NCBI GenBank assembly: GCA_025738555.1
Contig: JAOVFP010000008.1
Span: forward strand, 4,030,001 to 4,094,000
Direction of reading: 5' to 3'
Source of the DNA: Cyathus striatus
Taxonomy: Eukaryota; Basidiomycota; Agaricomycetes; Agaricales; Nidulariaceae
DNA: 64,000 nt
Part shown: positions 1 through 12,036 of the stretch, in pieces
Position numbering within the stretch: position 1 is the stretch's first letter
How the letters are laid out: every line of letters starts with the position of its first letter
Translations under genes and position numbers: made by a program
Notes under the pieces: model-generated
Databases searched by the model: none
What the model was told of the DNA's origin: nothing
Seen by the model: the letters and a program-made list of their open reading frames with translations, nothing else

Positions 1-835
1 GCACTTCGACCAGTAGACTCGAACATCACCTTGTCGTTTAATCCCAGACGCAACTCGGGCATCCCGGATAGATAGCATTTCATCTTGACCGCTCCCAAGA
101 TCTCGGAACGCACTACATTTCCGTTGGCGTTGACCTTGCGCGATAACATTAATGTATTACAATGGCCTGGGAGAGATAAATGAACGCACCAACATATTTA
201 CACTTTCAATGACATCCAAGAACACTTCATTCTTGCGGTAACGAATACCTTCCGTTCTCCACGATACTGCATTCGTAACTGCCATAGGCGGTCGCACTTG
301 TATTTCGAGTTTGTGGGATTCTTGTGTGATGTATCTGCGGAGAGGTAGGGACATAAGGTTCCAAAAGTGTCAAATGGGTAAGACTTACTCCTGCAATATC
401 TTGCTCTCTGTTGTTTGAGGGTATCCAAAGTCCATCATTTCATCCATTAACTCGTATATAATCACAAAATTGTCGCGAATACTCTCTTCCTCAAGCTCCT
501 TGAAGTATTCCACCAGGACCTGAGTGAGACGGTGGAGAAATATGATAATCTCGGAAGCATTACTATTTCGCTTTGATAGCGCAAGTACTACAAATAATAT
601 TGAGCGACAGGGTGTATATAAAATAAATTGTCTCACAGTAAAGGTTTGAATGTCGGATATGCATATAGTTAACGCCCTGACTTGAGAAGCAAGGGGTGAC
701 TTGCTGACCTTCCTCCTCGATCTCCAGGACCAAGGGGAGAAATCGCTCAATACAAGAGGGCGGAACATCGTCACGGTACGATCTTTGTATGAGAGGCTTT
801 CCCTTCAGGTCGAGGATGGCGATAAGCGAGGCCAT
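1..835 (-). CDS. apm1: AP-1 clathrin adaptor complex mu subunit (5' part)
   Basis: Medium (mu) chain of the AP-1 adaptor, which sorts cargo into clathrin vesicles at the trans-Golgi network and endosomes. The start is the ATG at 835 (MASLIAILDLKGKPLIQRSY, the canonical mu1 N-terminus). I place exons at 637-835, 389-587, 190-334 and <1-134, with GT-AG introns of 49, 54 and 55 bp. The spliced product reads through the longin-like domain (FKELEEESIRDNFVIIYEL, DFGYPQTTESKILQEYIT), the linker with RYRKNEVFLDVIESVN, and the start of the mu-homology domain (SGMPELRLGLNDKV). The window edge cuts the gene, so about half of the expected ~430 residues is present. No disruption is seen. It shares a divergent upstream region with the F-box gene. 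Confidence 0.95.
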
Positions 836-1166
836 TAGAAGAGCTGGTGATCGTTGCAGACGACGACGACTGAAAGTTGCGATTTCGGCGTTAACGGGAA
901 CAAGGACAGATATGGAAGTGTATTACCATGGTCATGTGATATATCTGAAGCAACCCGTGGTGACGTCACACCAGAACGGGGATAGCCCAAACTTATAAAT
1001 GCAGCAACTCAAACGTTTGCAATTCATCCACGTTACATTCTGCTCATCACCTGTCGACACCCCATAGACCACTTCCTTCTATCACTAGAAATTCTCTACC
1101 AACCTCCCGTGTTTATACGTACAGCGCTCTGAATTATCGTCCTATCTATTCAGTTGTACCCCCAAG
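836..1166. promoter_or_regulatory. divergent promoter with a CRE/ATF palindrome
   Basis: This 331 bp spacer separates the AP-1 mu start (835, minus) from the F-box start (1167, plus). It contains a perfect TGACGTCA palindrome at 961-968, the class of site bound by ATF/CREB bZIP factors, and a TATAAAT at about 994. It retains normal CpG content, unlike the sequence beyond 2.2 kb. Use by either gene is inference. Confidence 0.5.
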
Positions 1167-2087
1167 ATGAGCTTACTTCAAGATGTGTTACGATCACAAA
1201 CAGAGGAATCGATAGAGAGAGGTATTCGCAATATGGGAATATCTCAGCGACAGCAACCGCTATCTGATAAAGATGATTCTGATGACGATCTCGTTAATGT
1301 GGTGGGTCCCCTTAAACCATCTTACCCTATGTCCATGATTCTGAACCTCCTCAGGTTTCTCTCCCACCAACGCCAGATCGTACTAGACCACCATCTCCTG
1401 CTAAAGGAGCATCCGCCCGTCCTGTGCGAGGCCCCCTTCATATATCGTCCAACCAACGAGACCCATTGAAAGTATTTCCAACGGAGATATCGCAGAGGAT
1501 ATTCTCTCAACTTTCCCTCCGTGATCTTGCCAAGTGCGCTTTAGTATCCAAGAAATGGTGCCGTAGTCAAACCATTAACTACGGTTAGTTTAGGATAACA
1601 CACTCCTGTAAATACTCTGCTGACGTATGACTGCAATATCTAACACAGTGTGGTTCCAACATTATCGCAAGGAAAACTTCCACGACGAAAGCTTACCACC
1701 AGGTAAATGGACGAAACGCGAATCCAAACAGAATTGGGTGCGTTACCCCGTCGATGTCGATTGCATTTTGCTTAATATTTATTTATGTGTTGTAACTAGC
1801 GCGCTGTTCACTTGAAAGCCAGAAAGGAGCGGATACAATCTGAAAGTACCTATTCTCGTGGATCGGGTTATTCCTCCGCTTCATTCTCTGGCTACCAGAC
1901 GCCACGAGAAATAAAGGAAGAACAATGGAAGCAAGAAGCTCACGCGGCATCAAAGCCTGGTAAATTAGAAATGCGGGAGATGTACAAAGAACTCGGAGGG
2001 CGTAAAGCCAAGTCCAAGACTAAGCTCGGAAGCTCTGGAGGTGTGCGCGATAAAGGTGGCTGGGATGAAGGCGGTTCTGATTGGTAA
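1167..2087 (+). CDS. F-box domain protein
   Basis: Four exons: 1167-1301, 1355-1583, 1649-1737 and 1800-2087 (introns 53, 65 and 62 bp), giving 246 residues. An acidic N-terminus (DKDDSDDDLVN) and a Pro/Ser-rich stretch precede a clear F-box in exon 2 (VFPTEISQRIFSQLSLRDL, then AKCALVSKKWC). Exon 3 gives WFQHYRKENFHDESLPPGKW, a motif seen after the F-box in fungal proteins, and the product ends in a basic, Gly/Lys-rich tail. F-box proteins recruit substrates to SCF ubiquitin ligases through Skp1; the substrate is unknown. The splice sites were chosen because they are the only GT-AG pairs that join all four pieces in frame. Confidence 0.85.
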
Positions 2088-2387
2088 ACGGAGGAGGAGA
2101 ATAACTCAGGCTTAGGTTTAATATAAGAACAAGGTGTTGATTGGATGGAATCTAGAGGACTATGGGGATCAGGGAAAAGCATATTTACGATGAATGACAT
2201 GCATTGTATTATTACATCTACATCAGCAAACACAGATTTTTTTGCATAGCAGGACATAGCACATCTTCTAATTCCATAGCAGCCCATAGGAAACTGACAT
2301 TATGTAACTAGCTGACAGCATGCTATAGCAATCACTAGCATGCACACTTCATTATATAGTCCTGTATAGCAAAGTCATGAAGCTAAG
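2088..2387. other. 3' flank of F-box gene, start of repeat-rich DNA
   Basis: No gene is seen. From about 2210 there are repeated CATAGCA/CTATAGCA words, and similar words recur at 7360-7560. TACATCAGCAAA at about 2219 has its reverse complement near 7570. These may be the two ends of an older element into which the RecQ transposon inserted, but the similarity is weak. The last nine bases (GAAGCTAAG, 2379-2387) are the left target-site duplication of that transposon. Confidence 0.35.
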
Positions 2388-2507
2388 CAGACTCCAAACC
2401 AGTCGCTTTCCGCGCGTTCAAGTTGGCTAACGCCGTTATATCCGAAGAAGTTGAACTTGAACGCGCTACAAGCGACTGGCAAAACTTGTAAGGTCGGTCA
2501 CGTGATT
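2388..2507 (+). repeat. left TIR of the RecQ element (internally palindromic)
   Basis: 120 bp, identical to the reverse complement of 5113-5232. Within it, 2399-2424 and 2454-2479 pair as 26-nt arms with three adjacent mismatches and a 29-nt loop, so each TIR can form its own hairpin. It also contains TCACGTGA near its inner end and keeps CpG dinucleotides. Confidence 0.92.
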
Positions 2508-2794
2508 TCGTTTCCCATGGACACTCCGAGGTAGAGCGCTATCAGCTTCGCTTGCCGTTTGAACCGACCACATACTAATTAAACTCACTTTGTTGTATCT
2601 TCAGCACCCAGAAACGTGAGATTATATTTTTTATAAAGTATATACATTGTATTATATGAAATGAATGGATATATGTGCTCAATTGCACAATGCAGTGCAA
2701 TCGGTGTTGAATTGGTGTCTAAGGTTTTTTGGAATTGACAGACTGCCGCAAATTGTATTTGGGACACAATCTATTTGATGCTACAATAAATAAT

Positions 2795-5048
2795 TCAGCA
2801 GTTGACAATAATAAAAACTGTACAGAAATACAAACCAATATGTGAATGAGATCCACATGAATTACAACGCCGAGATGACTTTGAATGAGCCAATTGAGTG
2901 GAAGGTAATGTGAGTGGGAGATTTTTGTCAAGGCAAGGCTTCTTTGCAGGTTGTGCATCTTTAACTTTAAAATTCGGGCACATTTTATTTGAAGCTGTAG
3001 GCCATTAATGTAAATAAAATGTGTATCTTCCAACAGTGATAGTTACATACCAATGTGATCAAAGCTGCCACATGCTGCGCAACGACGCCGATTTGGAGTT
3101 GATGAAGAAAGCTGTGTATTTTCTTGCACTGGTAACATTGGGAGTGGAGCGGAATGTTCATTCATGATCGCAAGGATACTTGATCCATATTTAACTGAAT
3201 GCCTCCAGCCTGTTTGCTGAAGCAATGTTTCAACATCTGCCAACTTGTGATGATGTGCAAGGTCAACAATGTGTTGAAGGATTCGATCTGAAAGAAGAAA
3301 CTGTGGGCCAAAAAAGTCATCGTTTGAGAAGCCCTCAGCATCATGCTGCTTCTTGCGCCAGATTTTGAGTGCATCCTTGAGCTTGAGGTCATAAGAGTCC
3401 ATTTGATAGTTGTTGATTCCTTTGAACTTCCGCTTTGATCGAACACTTTTTGTTGATGATTGTACAGGGGGCAAAAATAGAAGGAATGCTTCTGGCATAC
3501 AGTAATCACAACACAGTCGTGATCTCGCTGGACTACAGCGTTCACAACACCTGTCTTTGTTGTCAACTAAGTCTTGTTGTTTTCAGTTAATGTCATACTA
3601 TAAATCAAGGTAGATATACAAATCTCACTGTTTTTAAAATATTCATTTAATATCCTTCTCCTACAGTTTCCATGGAGCCGTGCATTTATGTATGCATCCA
3701 TAACAAGAGCCTCATATTCAACTGTAGACAACCCTATAGGTGAGATTAGCGCATTTGATTTGTCCCCCAGCCCAACTACAAGTGCCTTTGAGCTACTGGC
3801 TGCCTGGTTACTAGCTGGTGCGAGGTCAACTTTTTTTTTTGAATCATCCATATACTTAGGCTCAACAAGATAAATTCCAGTTGCTTCTGTTCCTCGTCGA
3901 CGCCCTCCTCGTCCTAGTTGCTGAGTCAATGTACAAAGTGACACAACATATTTCCATTGAATAACAAGTTCTATATCTGGAATATCCAGTCCCTAAAACA
4001 TAAACTGTTAGGCTCGTCTGGCTAATTATAAATTCGAAACAGTACCATTCCAGCTGCTTCAGTGCATATAATTCCCCAAATTTCTCCGGCTTTGAGTTTT
4101 TGAATTGTAGCCTCACAAAAGTCAGAGCTCATTCCTGAGTGAAACCATACAACATTGAGGCGCAATTCATCTGATACCTTTTCCCACTCGCACTCAACTC
4201 CCTCTTCTGCCTCTCGACGCTTATTCACGAAACACATGAATTTGGGAGGTGGAGAACCACTCCCTAATCGAAGAATTCGTTCAAGATCTAGCCAACTATT
4301 GGCAGGATATTTCATATCCTCAACCATGAGATGGATGTTTAGGCGATCATTGAATCGCCATATTATGGATGTCTGCTCTGCATGCATCTGCAACTTTTCC
4401 ATGACATCCCGAAGAATCAAATGTGGCATAGTTGCCGACACAACATGGAATTTCACATGTTCTGGGAGTAACCAACGCAGAACTCCAATTTTTCCATATT
4501 CTGGCCAGAATTCATTCCCCCACTGGCTAATACAGTGGCCTTCATCAATGGATACATTGAATAAACGCGATGTGAATGCTTTTGTGTCCCAAAGTGCACG
4601 AACCCGACTGTCATGCTGTACCTTCTCAGGGCTAATAACAATAACACGATGCTTTCCAGCTCTAACATCCTAAAAATAGTTGTGTATAAATATAACTGTA
4701 AGCTTCACATGGTGATTTATTTCGTACTTTAAAGAGTTCATCTGATGCTGTCTCGCTGGTCACATTTACGGCACTTATTCCCATGTCTGCCAACTCAGCA
4801 ACATTCTTATCCCCAAGTATATTGAGTGCCGTTATGATAATAATGATTCCGTTGTCATTAAACAGGAGGGGAATCCAGAATGTAAGTGTCTTGCCGGAGC
4901 CAGTGGGTGAGATTGTAATACAGTCTTGTCCCTTCAGCTGAGCTAGTGCATCATCAATTTGGAACTTGCAAGGCTTGATGCCAAAAATATTCTCGACTCG
5001 GGTACTGATATCAGTGCGTGTCGGCACGTGGTACCGCAATCTCGACAT
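2795..5048 (-). CDS. RecQ-family ATP-dependent DNA helicase (transposon cargo)
   Basis: Five exons: 4728-5048, 4046-4669, 3629-3992, 3051-3566 and 2795-2994 (introns 58, 53, 62 and 56 bp). All splice in frame to 674 residues with no stop. The ATG at 5048 lies 65 bp inside the right TIR. Motifs in order: Walker A SPTGSGKT; DEGH box in IDEGHCISQWG; motif III VSATMP; motif V TEAAGMGLDIPD; motif VI QQLGRGGRRRG; then a Cys-rich RecQ zinc region (DRCCERCSPARSRLCCDYC). The C-terminus has two copies of a short CxxCGSxxHIG knuckle (RRRCAACGSFDHIG and RRCNSCGSHSHIG), perhaps an exon duplication. RecQ helicases unwind DNA 3'-5' in repair and recombination. Related multicopy RecQ genes are common in fungal subtelomeres and transposon-rich DNA. 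Its role in the element is unknown. Confidence 0.85.
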
Positions 5049-5112
5049 CCGATATGGGGGGATGTCTATGTATGGAAGCCTTCTACTGACACATGGCACA
5101 CGAGAAATTTAC

Positions 5113-5232
5113 AATCACGTGACCGACCTTACAAGTTTTGCCAGTCGCTTGTAGCGCGTTCAAGTTCAACTTCTTCGGATATAACGGCGTTAGCCAACTT
5201 GAACGCGCGGAAAGCGACTGGTTTGGAGTCTG
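5113..5232 (-). repeat. right TIR of the RecQ element
   Basis: Perfect inverted copy of 2388-2507. The helicase start codon lies 65 bp inside it, so the TIR and the short spacer must hold the promoter. Confidence 0.92.
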
Positions 5233-5241
5233 GAAGCTAAG

Positions 5242-8097
5242 TAGCTTTTCACGGTGTTCAGACTTGCTATATAATCCTTTTGTTATATAATGAGCTAATT
5301 AGCATCACATAGCCCAAACTTATATGCTTAAAGTCCTACATAGTGAACTTCCATTTCTTGACAACCTCTACCAAGTCTTCAGAACCGTTCCACAACTTCA
5401 AGTGTACACATGTATCTCAGATGAACTCATGTGAACCATAGCCAATGCTTTGGCTCCATCACTGTGTTCACAGAAAAACTCAATGTCAACCTTCCCCCAC
5501 ATCCACACTTTTCCTGCCTGCTTCGAGACCTTCCTTCTTTCTTGCCTTCATTGTCCACTCTTCCTTCCTCTGTTGCTCCCTTACTCTTTCTCATTGCATA
5601 TCTCCATTTCCCTCCCTTCCTCATCTTCATTCTTTATGCCTTCATCCTGTTCTTCCTTTCCTGTCACCTCGTCATCACTGCTAATGTACCTTGCCTACAG
5701 GAACCTGCCATCTCCATAGATGTGCACCTCTACTCGCACCTACTCGATGATTGATAGCAGGCAATATACTTATACCAAGCGCCGACCATGTGATACCCAA
5801 ACATGCAGCCAAGATGCAACTCTTGTTCTAGATGAGAGGATATGGTGGATCAGTGAGTTCAATTTTGACTTTTTAGTTTGAATGAGGGAGAACCTGGGAT
5901 GGGAAGAGGATTGTCATTGGGGAATTTGTTATGTGCCACTGCAAACCTGGGCCCAGGATAGCTAGCCAGGTCATGATGCTCTGTAGTGTCAGACTTCACC
6001 TACTATTGCTGTCAGCTGTGCACTGTGGATGGATGGGCAACGACATGTACAGGCACATACTGTCAGATATGTGACAGATTTAGTGTCCCTAATTTGTGAT
6101 AAGGAGTGTGACTGGAGCTAGGCCATGGCTTTGGGGGTGCTGGATACAGCTAGTGAGCATCTGCTCATACATACCCCTGGCAGTTTGTGTTTGTGCTATA
6201 TTTTATCTTCTATTCCCCCATTCTTGTTTTTCTCAGGAGAGTGACCCACACTAACACACATGTGCACTATGTATAGAATAAGAATGGGAGATGCCCACCA
6301 AACTGCCCTCCTGTATGCAAGACTTTGGACATTGTTCCTGAGGGAGACTGGGCATAAGGATGAACTGGAAGACACTACCTGCAGGGGTATGGGCTTCAAT
6401 GGCATAGGGTGTATATAGTAGGGTTGGGCAGAGCACAGCACATGTATTTTGCCATCATTGTTGGTCCCTTTAAGATCTTCTGCCCTGTCTTCTCCCTCCA
6501 TCATTCTCCTTCTACTCTCCCACCCATCAATCTGTTTCCCTTTCTGTGTCTCCTCTGTTGATGTCCATGTTTCATTGGCACTTCCTCTTGTTCATTTCCA
6601 TTGTGATACTCATATTCCCTAACAACATGACTTATGCTCTCCTTAGGATTTGCCTCCTCCCTACAAGTCTTCACTACAAGCTTGTAAGCCCGGGTGATGC
6701 TAAACACTGAAGAGTCCTCCAGCCTGTGATGAGCTATGGTTAGGTCACCCAGAGAGAGCAGAGGTTGTGGTGTACAGGTTTGTTGTTGGAGTTGAAAGGT
6801 GATACAAAAGGTACTTATTGTTTGAACTTCTGGGATGATAGGCATGGATGTACAATGTGGATTGTTTGCCCAGATGGAGCTCAGAGCAGATTCAGTGGAA
6901 GTGTGGATACATGTTCAGTTGCTGGAGTCTTGCATGTCTTCAGATAGGGTAACATATGTGAGGGTTCTAACATCAGCCTATGTCAACGAGGACCCCATCT
7001 GAGTGCAGGGGCTATTAGGAGGAGGATGCGTAAGGTTGAGGATTGTCTTGAGGAGTCCAGGGTGCAAGATATAGGTCAAGTATGGAATGTATATTACAAT
7101 GATGAATGATGGAATTGGATGGGCATATACGATTTGAACTCATGGGAGCTGGTGGCTTGTGGGCATGGCATGTGCCACTCGTATTCATGCTGGCACTGTT
7201 CAACTCTTTATCTTATGTTCCAGTCCACCCCTCTCTCCTTCAACTGTACTTTTATTATATCTGTTCTATGTGTATGTATGTCTAATCTATAATTTAAAAA
7301 TGTTAAATATAAGCAAGAAGCAATATTATTTTCAAAATATGCTAGCATCTGTATGACTTCCATAGCAACTTACAGGGTGCTCATATGGCTCTATAACACT
7401 CCATAGTATGCTACTAACACTCCATAGCAACCCATAGTATGCCATACAAGCTATATAGATCTTTATGGCACAGGTAGGAGCCTATGTAGCATCTGATAAA
7501 GGGGGGTCTTGGTTATGGTGCTATGGCACTATATAATGCTATATAGCACTGAAGAGCAAACCCAGACTTTGCTGATGTAAGTGCTGTACTTATTACATTA
7601 AGAGTAAGAGCATTAGCTGATTAAGTATCAATTTTCTGGTTGAGTATACTATATAGGTTGAATTTGAATCAAATTTGGATCAATCTTCTGCAAGGTGCTG
7701 CATAGCTTTAGCTTCAATGATCATTGGACAACTGAAGGATTATTGATTATTGCTGACATTCAAGAATTGTTCATACTACTGTACATAGGCTCAGGCTCAA
7801 AGTGAATTCTGGATTGAGGGAACAGTCCATGGGTCTTATTAGATTAGGTTAAAGAAGCAGGAAGGTTGAAAATTAGCTCCCGCATTCCTGATGTGGTTCT
7901 TCCTTATACCCACACAATGTAAACATGCAACATATGTCACTTTGCAATACACATTAAAGTGGGAGCCTGATGAATCCTAGTTTTTAGAATATATATTTTC
8001 ATGTGAACAAAATAAGTACATTAATTTTCTACAAATCATTGAATACAAATTCACTTAAATCCATTCCATATGTATTTAATTCAAATCCTAAACTTTC
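5242..8097. other. repeat-derived intergenic DNA, no gene recognised
   Basis: I find no convincing coding region. ORFs near 5.43-5.75 kb are low-complexity Ser/Leu/Phe-rich translations of pyrimidine-rich DNA. CpG is rare. From 7360 to 7560 there are repeated CCATAGCA / TATATAGCAC words matching 2210-2370, possibly the right end of an older element split by the RecQ transposon. Confidence 0.35.
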
Positions 8098-8372
8098 TCA
8101 TCTCTCATTGTCTTCTCTAAGCATGTGCATCATTACAGTTTCATCTTTTCTTTGAAGGCAATTGTGAGGGAATGATGAACAAAAGGCAAGTCCACCTAAA
8201 GTTTTGACATGTGAAATGGCTACAAATGAAAGACCATTGACAAAGTCTTTTGGACCTAAGTCAATAGTTGCAGTGTTAAACCCTGGCTTTTGTGAACAGT
8301 AATTGCCCAAGCCAAAGTTAGAGGTAGCTGTGTGCAAGACATTTGTTTCTGAGTTTTGCTCTCCCATTGAGC
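8098..8372 (-). pseudogene. Helitron-type Pif1 helicase, C-terminal fragment
   Basis: Minus-strand fragment containing QLPLTLAWAITVHKSQG followed, after a one-base frame shift, by a stretch with FVNGLSFVAISHVKTLGGLA. These are motifs V/VI of the Pif1-like helicase of Helitron rolling-circle transposons. It joins the 11348-11668 fragment once the hAT-like insertion and one copy of its TSD are removed. Confidence 0.75.
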
Positions 8373-11339
8373 TAGGGCTGCCAACCATAACTGTATGAAA
8401 CAGCTATAGTACAGTTGCAGTGCTCATGGGTACTGTACTGTCAGAGGTTCAGGAGCTCAGCTATATGGTATGGGTATGGGATGGTATTCACTGTTGGTAC
8501 CTGTCCCATGATGCCATTTACAACCATATATACAGCTACATGGATTCAATCACATGACTGCATACCTCATCTTTCTAATTAGCTTGAACCTCTATTAAAA
8601 CTTCCAAAACATTTCAGTAGTTCAGTTAGCTTTTGTACTGTATACATCACATGAAAATCCTTTAACCTTCATACTACTATGCATGTAATTAACTGAGCAG
8701 AAGTTTAAACCATCTGCCTTTGTAATAAATATTAGGTGTGGTCAAAGGTTGGTGGTTGATGTGCCATGGTCTTTATTTGTCTTTATTCAAATCCAGTCTG
8801 TGTTTTGATTATACACAATCCAATCACCACTTTGAAGCACAGGGTTTTGACATTGAAGCAAGCTTAAGTTTCTACTGAGAATTCTTCAATGTTCATTCTT
8901 TGCATGCCATACACTTCAAGAATGAACATAATGGGACCTTCAAAAGCATCAAAACAGTGATAGAGGTACTTATCTAATCCTTGGTAGAATGGTGCAGATT
9001 AAACTTGAATTTAATGGTAAAATAGGAAGATTCAACAAGATATGAGAATGAAATACCTTGAACATGTTGTGAGTAAAATTCAATTTTGGTTGGCAGAACC
9101 AAGCAGACAACTCCATTGTTGAAGGCTCATTTATCTTTAGAGATACTAATACTAGGCTACAAAATAATTATAATGTGTATTTATATTGCTACAAGTGTCT
9201 ATTCATTATTCTTTGCTGGTCTTATCTTTCTCGAACTGATCTAGGTCGGGGCTTCTGGAAAAATCGAATCATCAATGTCCCCATGCACTCTGCCCTGCCC
9301 TGCACATATATGAAGCCACTGCACAATACAACACCACCAGATTCTTTCCCCCAGCCTGCATTTCTGAACAATGTAACTTAAAGGTGGAAAAGACTTAATC
9401 TTCCTGTAGGCAGTATGTTCAGTATTATCAAAGATAAGTAATCTGTTGCATGATAAAATTACATGAGTTACTAGTTATATGGGCCTTTGATCAAATAAAC
9501 ATGAAAAACATTTAAATTACACATAGTCAATGAGCACCACACTGACAATTAACCTGCCATAACAATTTCTAAGTGTTATAAACATTGCAAAAACTTAGAA
9601 ACCTTGTTAACAAGAAATTCAAATAAATATAAATCCATAAACCATTTACAGCCATATTTTCACCCATCCTGTACTGTCAAGGCACTGAAAAAACTTCATA
9701 TGGTTAGGGCTGCCAACTGTACCATAATGGGTTATGGCCATATTTTGAAAACTGTTTATGGTATGGATTTAAGCTGTAACTGTACCATATGAGGTTTTTT
9801 AGACTCCTTATGGTACAGGACAGGTGAAAATATGGCTGTAAACAGTTTACAGTCTGAATTCATAGATTCTCACTGCAATTTCACCATTTTCTCCAAGTTT
9901 ACTCATCTACAATCATCACTGAACTAATGCTATAGCAATCATATACTGAAAAAGATTTTATTCTGTACTGAATTGACACTGAATACAAGTATAGCACAAG
10001 TATATACCAAAAATATTATGTATAATCTCTTATAACCTACAACTGAATAACATACTTAAGTTGTAATTATCAATTTTGAAGGTATTTGTTGCATCATGAT
10101 CTCTAATATTAGGTCTGTGGCTATCTTGCAAGGCAGCAGTCCATTTGTAGCTCTTGTTACCTCTGTCATGTTGAATTTGGAGGCAAAGCACTGGTCAGAG
10201 GAAGCATGTTGGTGTGTAAAATGCTCTCAAGGACTCAATCAATGAGATAGGCATCAAAGATGCTTGTTCAGTAGCTTTTACTGCTGCTGAAGCCATTCGT
10301 CAGATGAAGTAATACTCACTTACTCATTTGAAGCTTAGAGTTTCTTCAAGCATCAGCCTATACCTCTGAAGTTCCTGCGAGCTCTCAGCACCTTTAAATT
10401 TCAAAGTTAATGTAGCACAACAAAGAAGAACCTTCACCACATGAAAAAGACATCACATAGAAGCAGTTACTGTCACAAAAGTTAGACCACAAGGGAAGTG
10501 TGGAGCTGAGTCCAAGACTGGTGATAGATGAGGTTTAAATCAAGCAATTCAATGGCATCAAGTACACTTGACAACCCCATTACCTCACTGCTGCTGAACT
10601 GGAAAAAATGCTAGTGTATAATTATATTAATACCTAGCATTGCAGCTACAAAAATCTCAACTCATACCTGATGTTTCCATGTGACTTGCACTGACATGCC
10701 ATATAGTAGCTCCCTCCAACCCTCCTCCATGGACGACAACCAAGATTAATTCCACAAAGAGTGTTCCAAAGGTGCAGTTATACAAGTCAAATACAAGTAG
10801 CTATTTGCTGCATCAATCATTGGAAAGTTCCCATAAATTCCTGCACCAGCTAGTTTGCAAGTGGCTGTTGAAGCCCAACTTCTACATTCCACACCTGAGG
10901 TCATTGAATAAAAATTTAAATACAGAGTTTGTTTTCGAAGCTTACTGATGTAACTGAATATATCACCATATGATTTGCAAGCTTGAGTAGAGCTTGAGAG
11001 CAAGTGAGGGAGTTGAATCAGAGAGTAAATTGAAGTTATTGAATCAACCAAAGTGACCACATAGTATATCACATGACTGTATTCTCAAAGCCATACAGAC
11101 AGCCATATATGGGCAGATGGGATGGGTACTGATGGGTGAAAGTCATACCATACCCATACTGTATGAACAATTTATTTTGCTCATATGGTATGGCAATATA
11201 TACCATATCATACAAGCCATAACTATTTTGTATGGTTACAGTTGGCAGCCCTACATATGGTACAGTTATGAGTGAAATCTGTACCATAAACAGTTTTCAA
11301 ATATGGCTGTAAACCATTATGGTATGGTTGGCAGCCCTA
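8373..11339. mobile_element. hAT-like non-autonomous element (outer)
   Basis: Starts TAGGGCTGCCAACC and ends with its inverted form GGTTGGCAGCCCTA. A perfect 8 bp duplication, CATTGAGC, flanks it (8365-8372 and 11340-11347). Terminal TAGGG and an 8 bp TSD are classical for hAT. Subterminal TATGGTAC-type repeats are present. Without the nested copy it is about 1.4 kb. No transposase was recognised. It interrupts the Helitron helicase relic. Confidence 0.85.
9705..11253. mobile_element. hAT-like non-autonomous element (nested)
   Basis: 1549 bp with ends TAGGGCTGCCAACTGTA / TACAGTTGGCAGCCCTA and a perfect 8 bp duplication CATATGGT (9697-9704 and 11254-11261). It has the same terminal family as the surrounding element, so one family member jumped into another. 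No transposase ORF is evident; the ORF-like stretches at 10.7-11.3 kb mostly cover subterminal repeats. Confidence 0.85.
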
Positions 11340-11347
11340 CATTGAGC

Positions 11348-11668
11348 AGCAACAGGTGTAATTGGTACCCAAGAAGAATCTAAGTCTGTCCATTGAGGGA
11401 TTGTAGGACCTGAGATATAAAAGTAAGTAATTTGAATTAAAGAAAATCTAAATATCACATATCTGAATATCCTTCACATGATACAAATACAACTGCTGGC
11501 AAGTTACCTCTTTGAGGATTAGAAAGTGGGTTATACCAAATTCTTTTCACAATGCCTTGTGCACCATTTACCAGTCTTATAATTATGTAGGATTAAATCT
11601 AGTATCAACAAATTACAATGTTAAAACTTAAAATTACCTTTTGCAGTTCAGAGATTTCTTGTAATCAT
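11348..11668 (-). pseudogene. Helitron-type Pif1 helicase, fragment
   Basis: Minus strand encodes MITRNL-stop-TAK, then (after an apparent intron) LVNGAQGIVKRIWYNPLSNP, and later PTIPQWTDLDSSWVPITPV. This corresponds to the region between the helicase core and the C-terminal motifs of Helitron helicases. The TGA lies where relatives have Trp (NLWTA), consistent with G-to-A decay. It is flanked by insertions on both sides. Confidence 0.7.
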
Positions 11669-12036
11669 TAGGGGGGGTCAGAGTGGCTGGTTTTGATCTT
11701 AGTTATGTTGTTAGTTTTGATTTTGAAACTGTGTGAAAACCAGCCTAAAACCTGGTTTAAGTCTGACCACCCCAACCTACACTTGGTTCAGCACCTTGGT
11801 TTATACTTAATTTTGTTTCCACTTTTCAATAATCATGTAATTCTTTCAGAATATACTACTTCTTCCATCTCAATTAGTAATCATAGTAACTTAAGAAAAA
11901 ATTCCTGTATATTTCACTCCTCCATGAGATCAGGTGGACTCTGGGTAGAGTCCAGGACTCCAGGTGGACTCCAGGTGGACTCTACCTGGACTCTACCTGG
12001 ACTCTACCTGGACTCCACTGAACTCAAGTGCCTAAG

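Larger units (their letters stand above)
2388..5232 (-). mobile_element. Mutator-like DNA transposon carrying a RecQ helicase
   Basis: A 2845 bp element bounded by 120 bp TIRs (2388-2507 and 5113-5232) that I compared base by base and found identical. The ends read CAGACTCCAAACC...GGTTTGGAGTCTG. A perfect 9 bp direct repeat, GAAGCTAAG, flanks it (2379-2387 and 5233-5241). Long TIRs with a 9 bp duplication are typical of the Mutator/MULE superfamily. No MuDR-type transposase is visible; the only gene is a RecQ-type helicase on the minus strand. The element is therefore either non-autonomous with captured cargo or a type that uses the helicase in some unexplained way. Perfect TIR identity suggests recent movement. 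Confidence 0.85.

Noticed and set aside
5431..5754. ORFs encoding Ser/Leu/Phe-rich proteins
   Set aside because: Three overlapping frames are all open because of pyrimidine-rich DNA; no conserved motif.
2210..7600. An outer ~5.4 kb transposon around the RecQ element
   Set aside because: Shared CATAGCA words and an inverted TACATCAGCAAA are suggestive, but no clear ends or TSD could be found.
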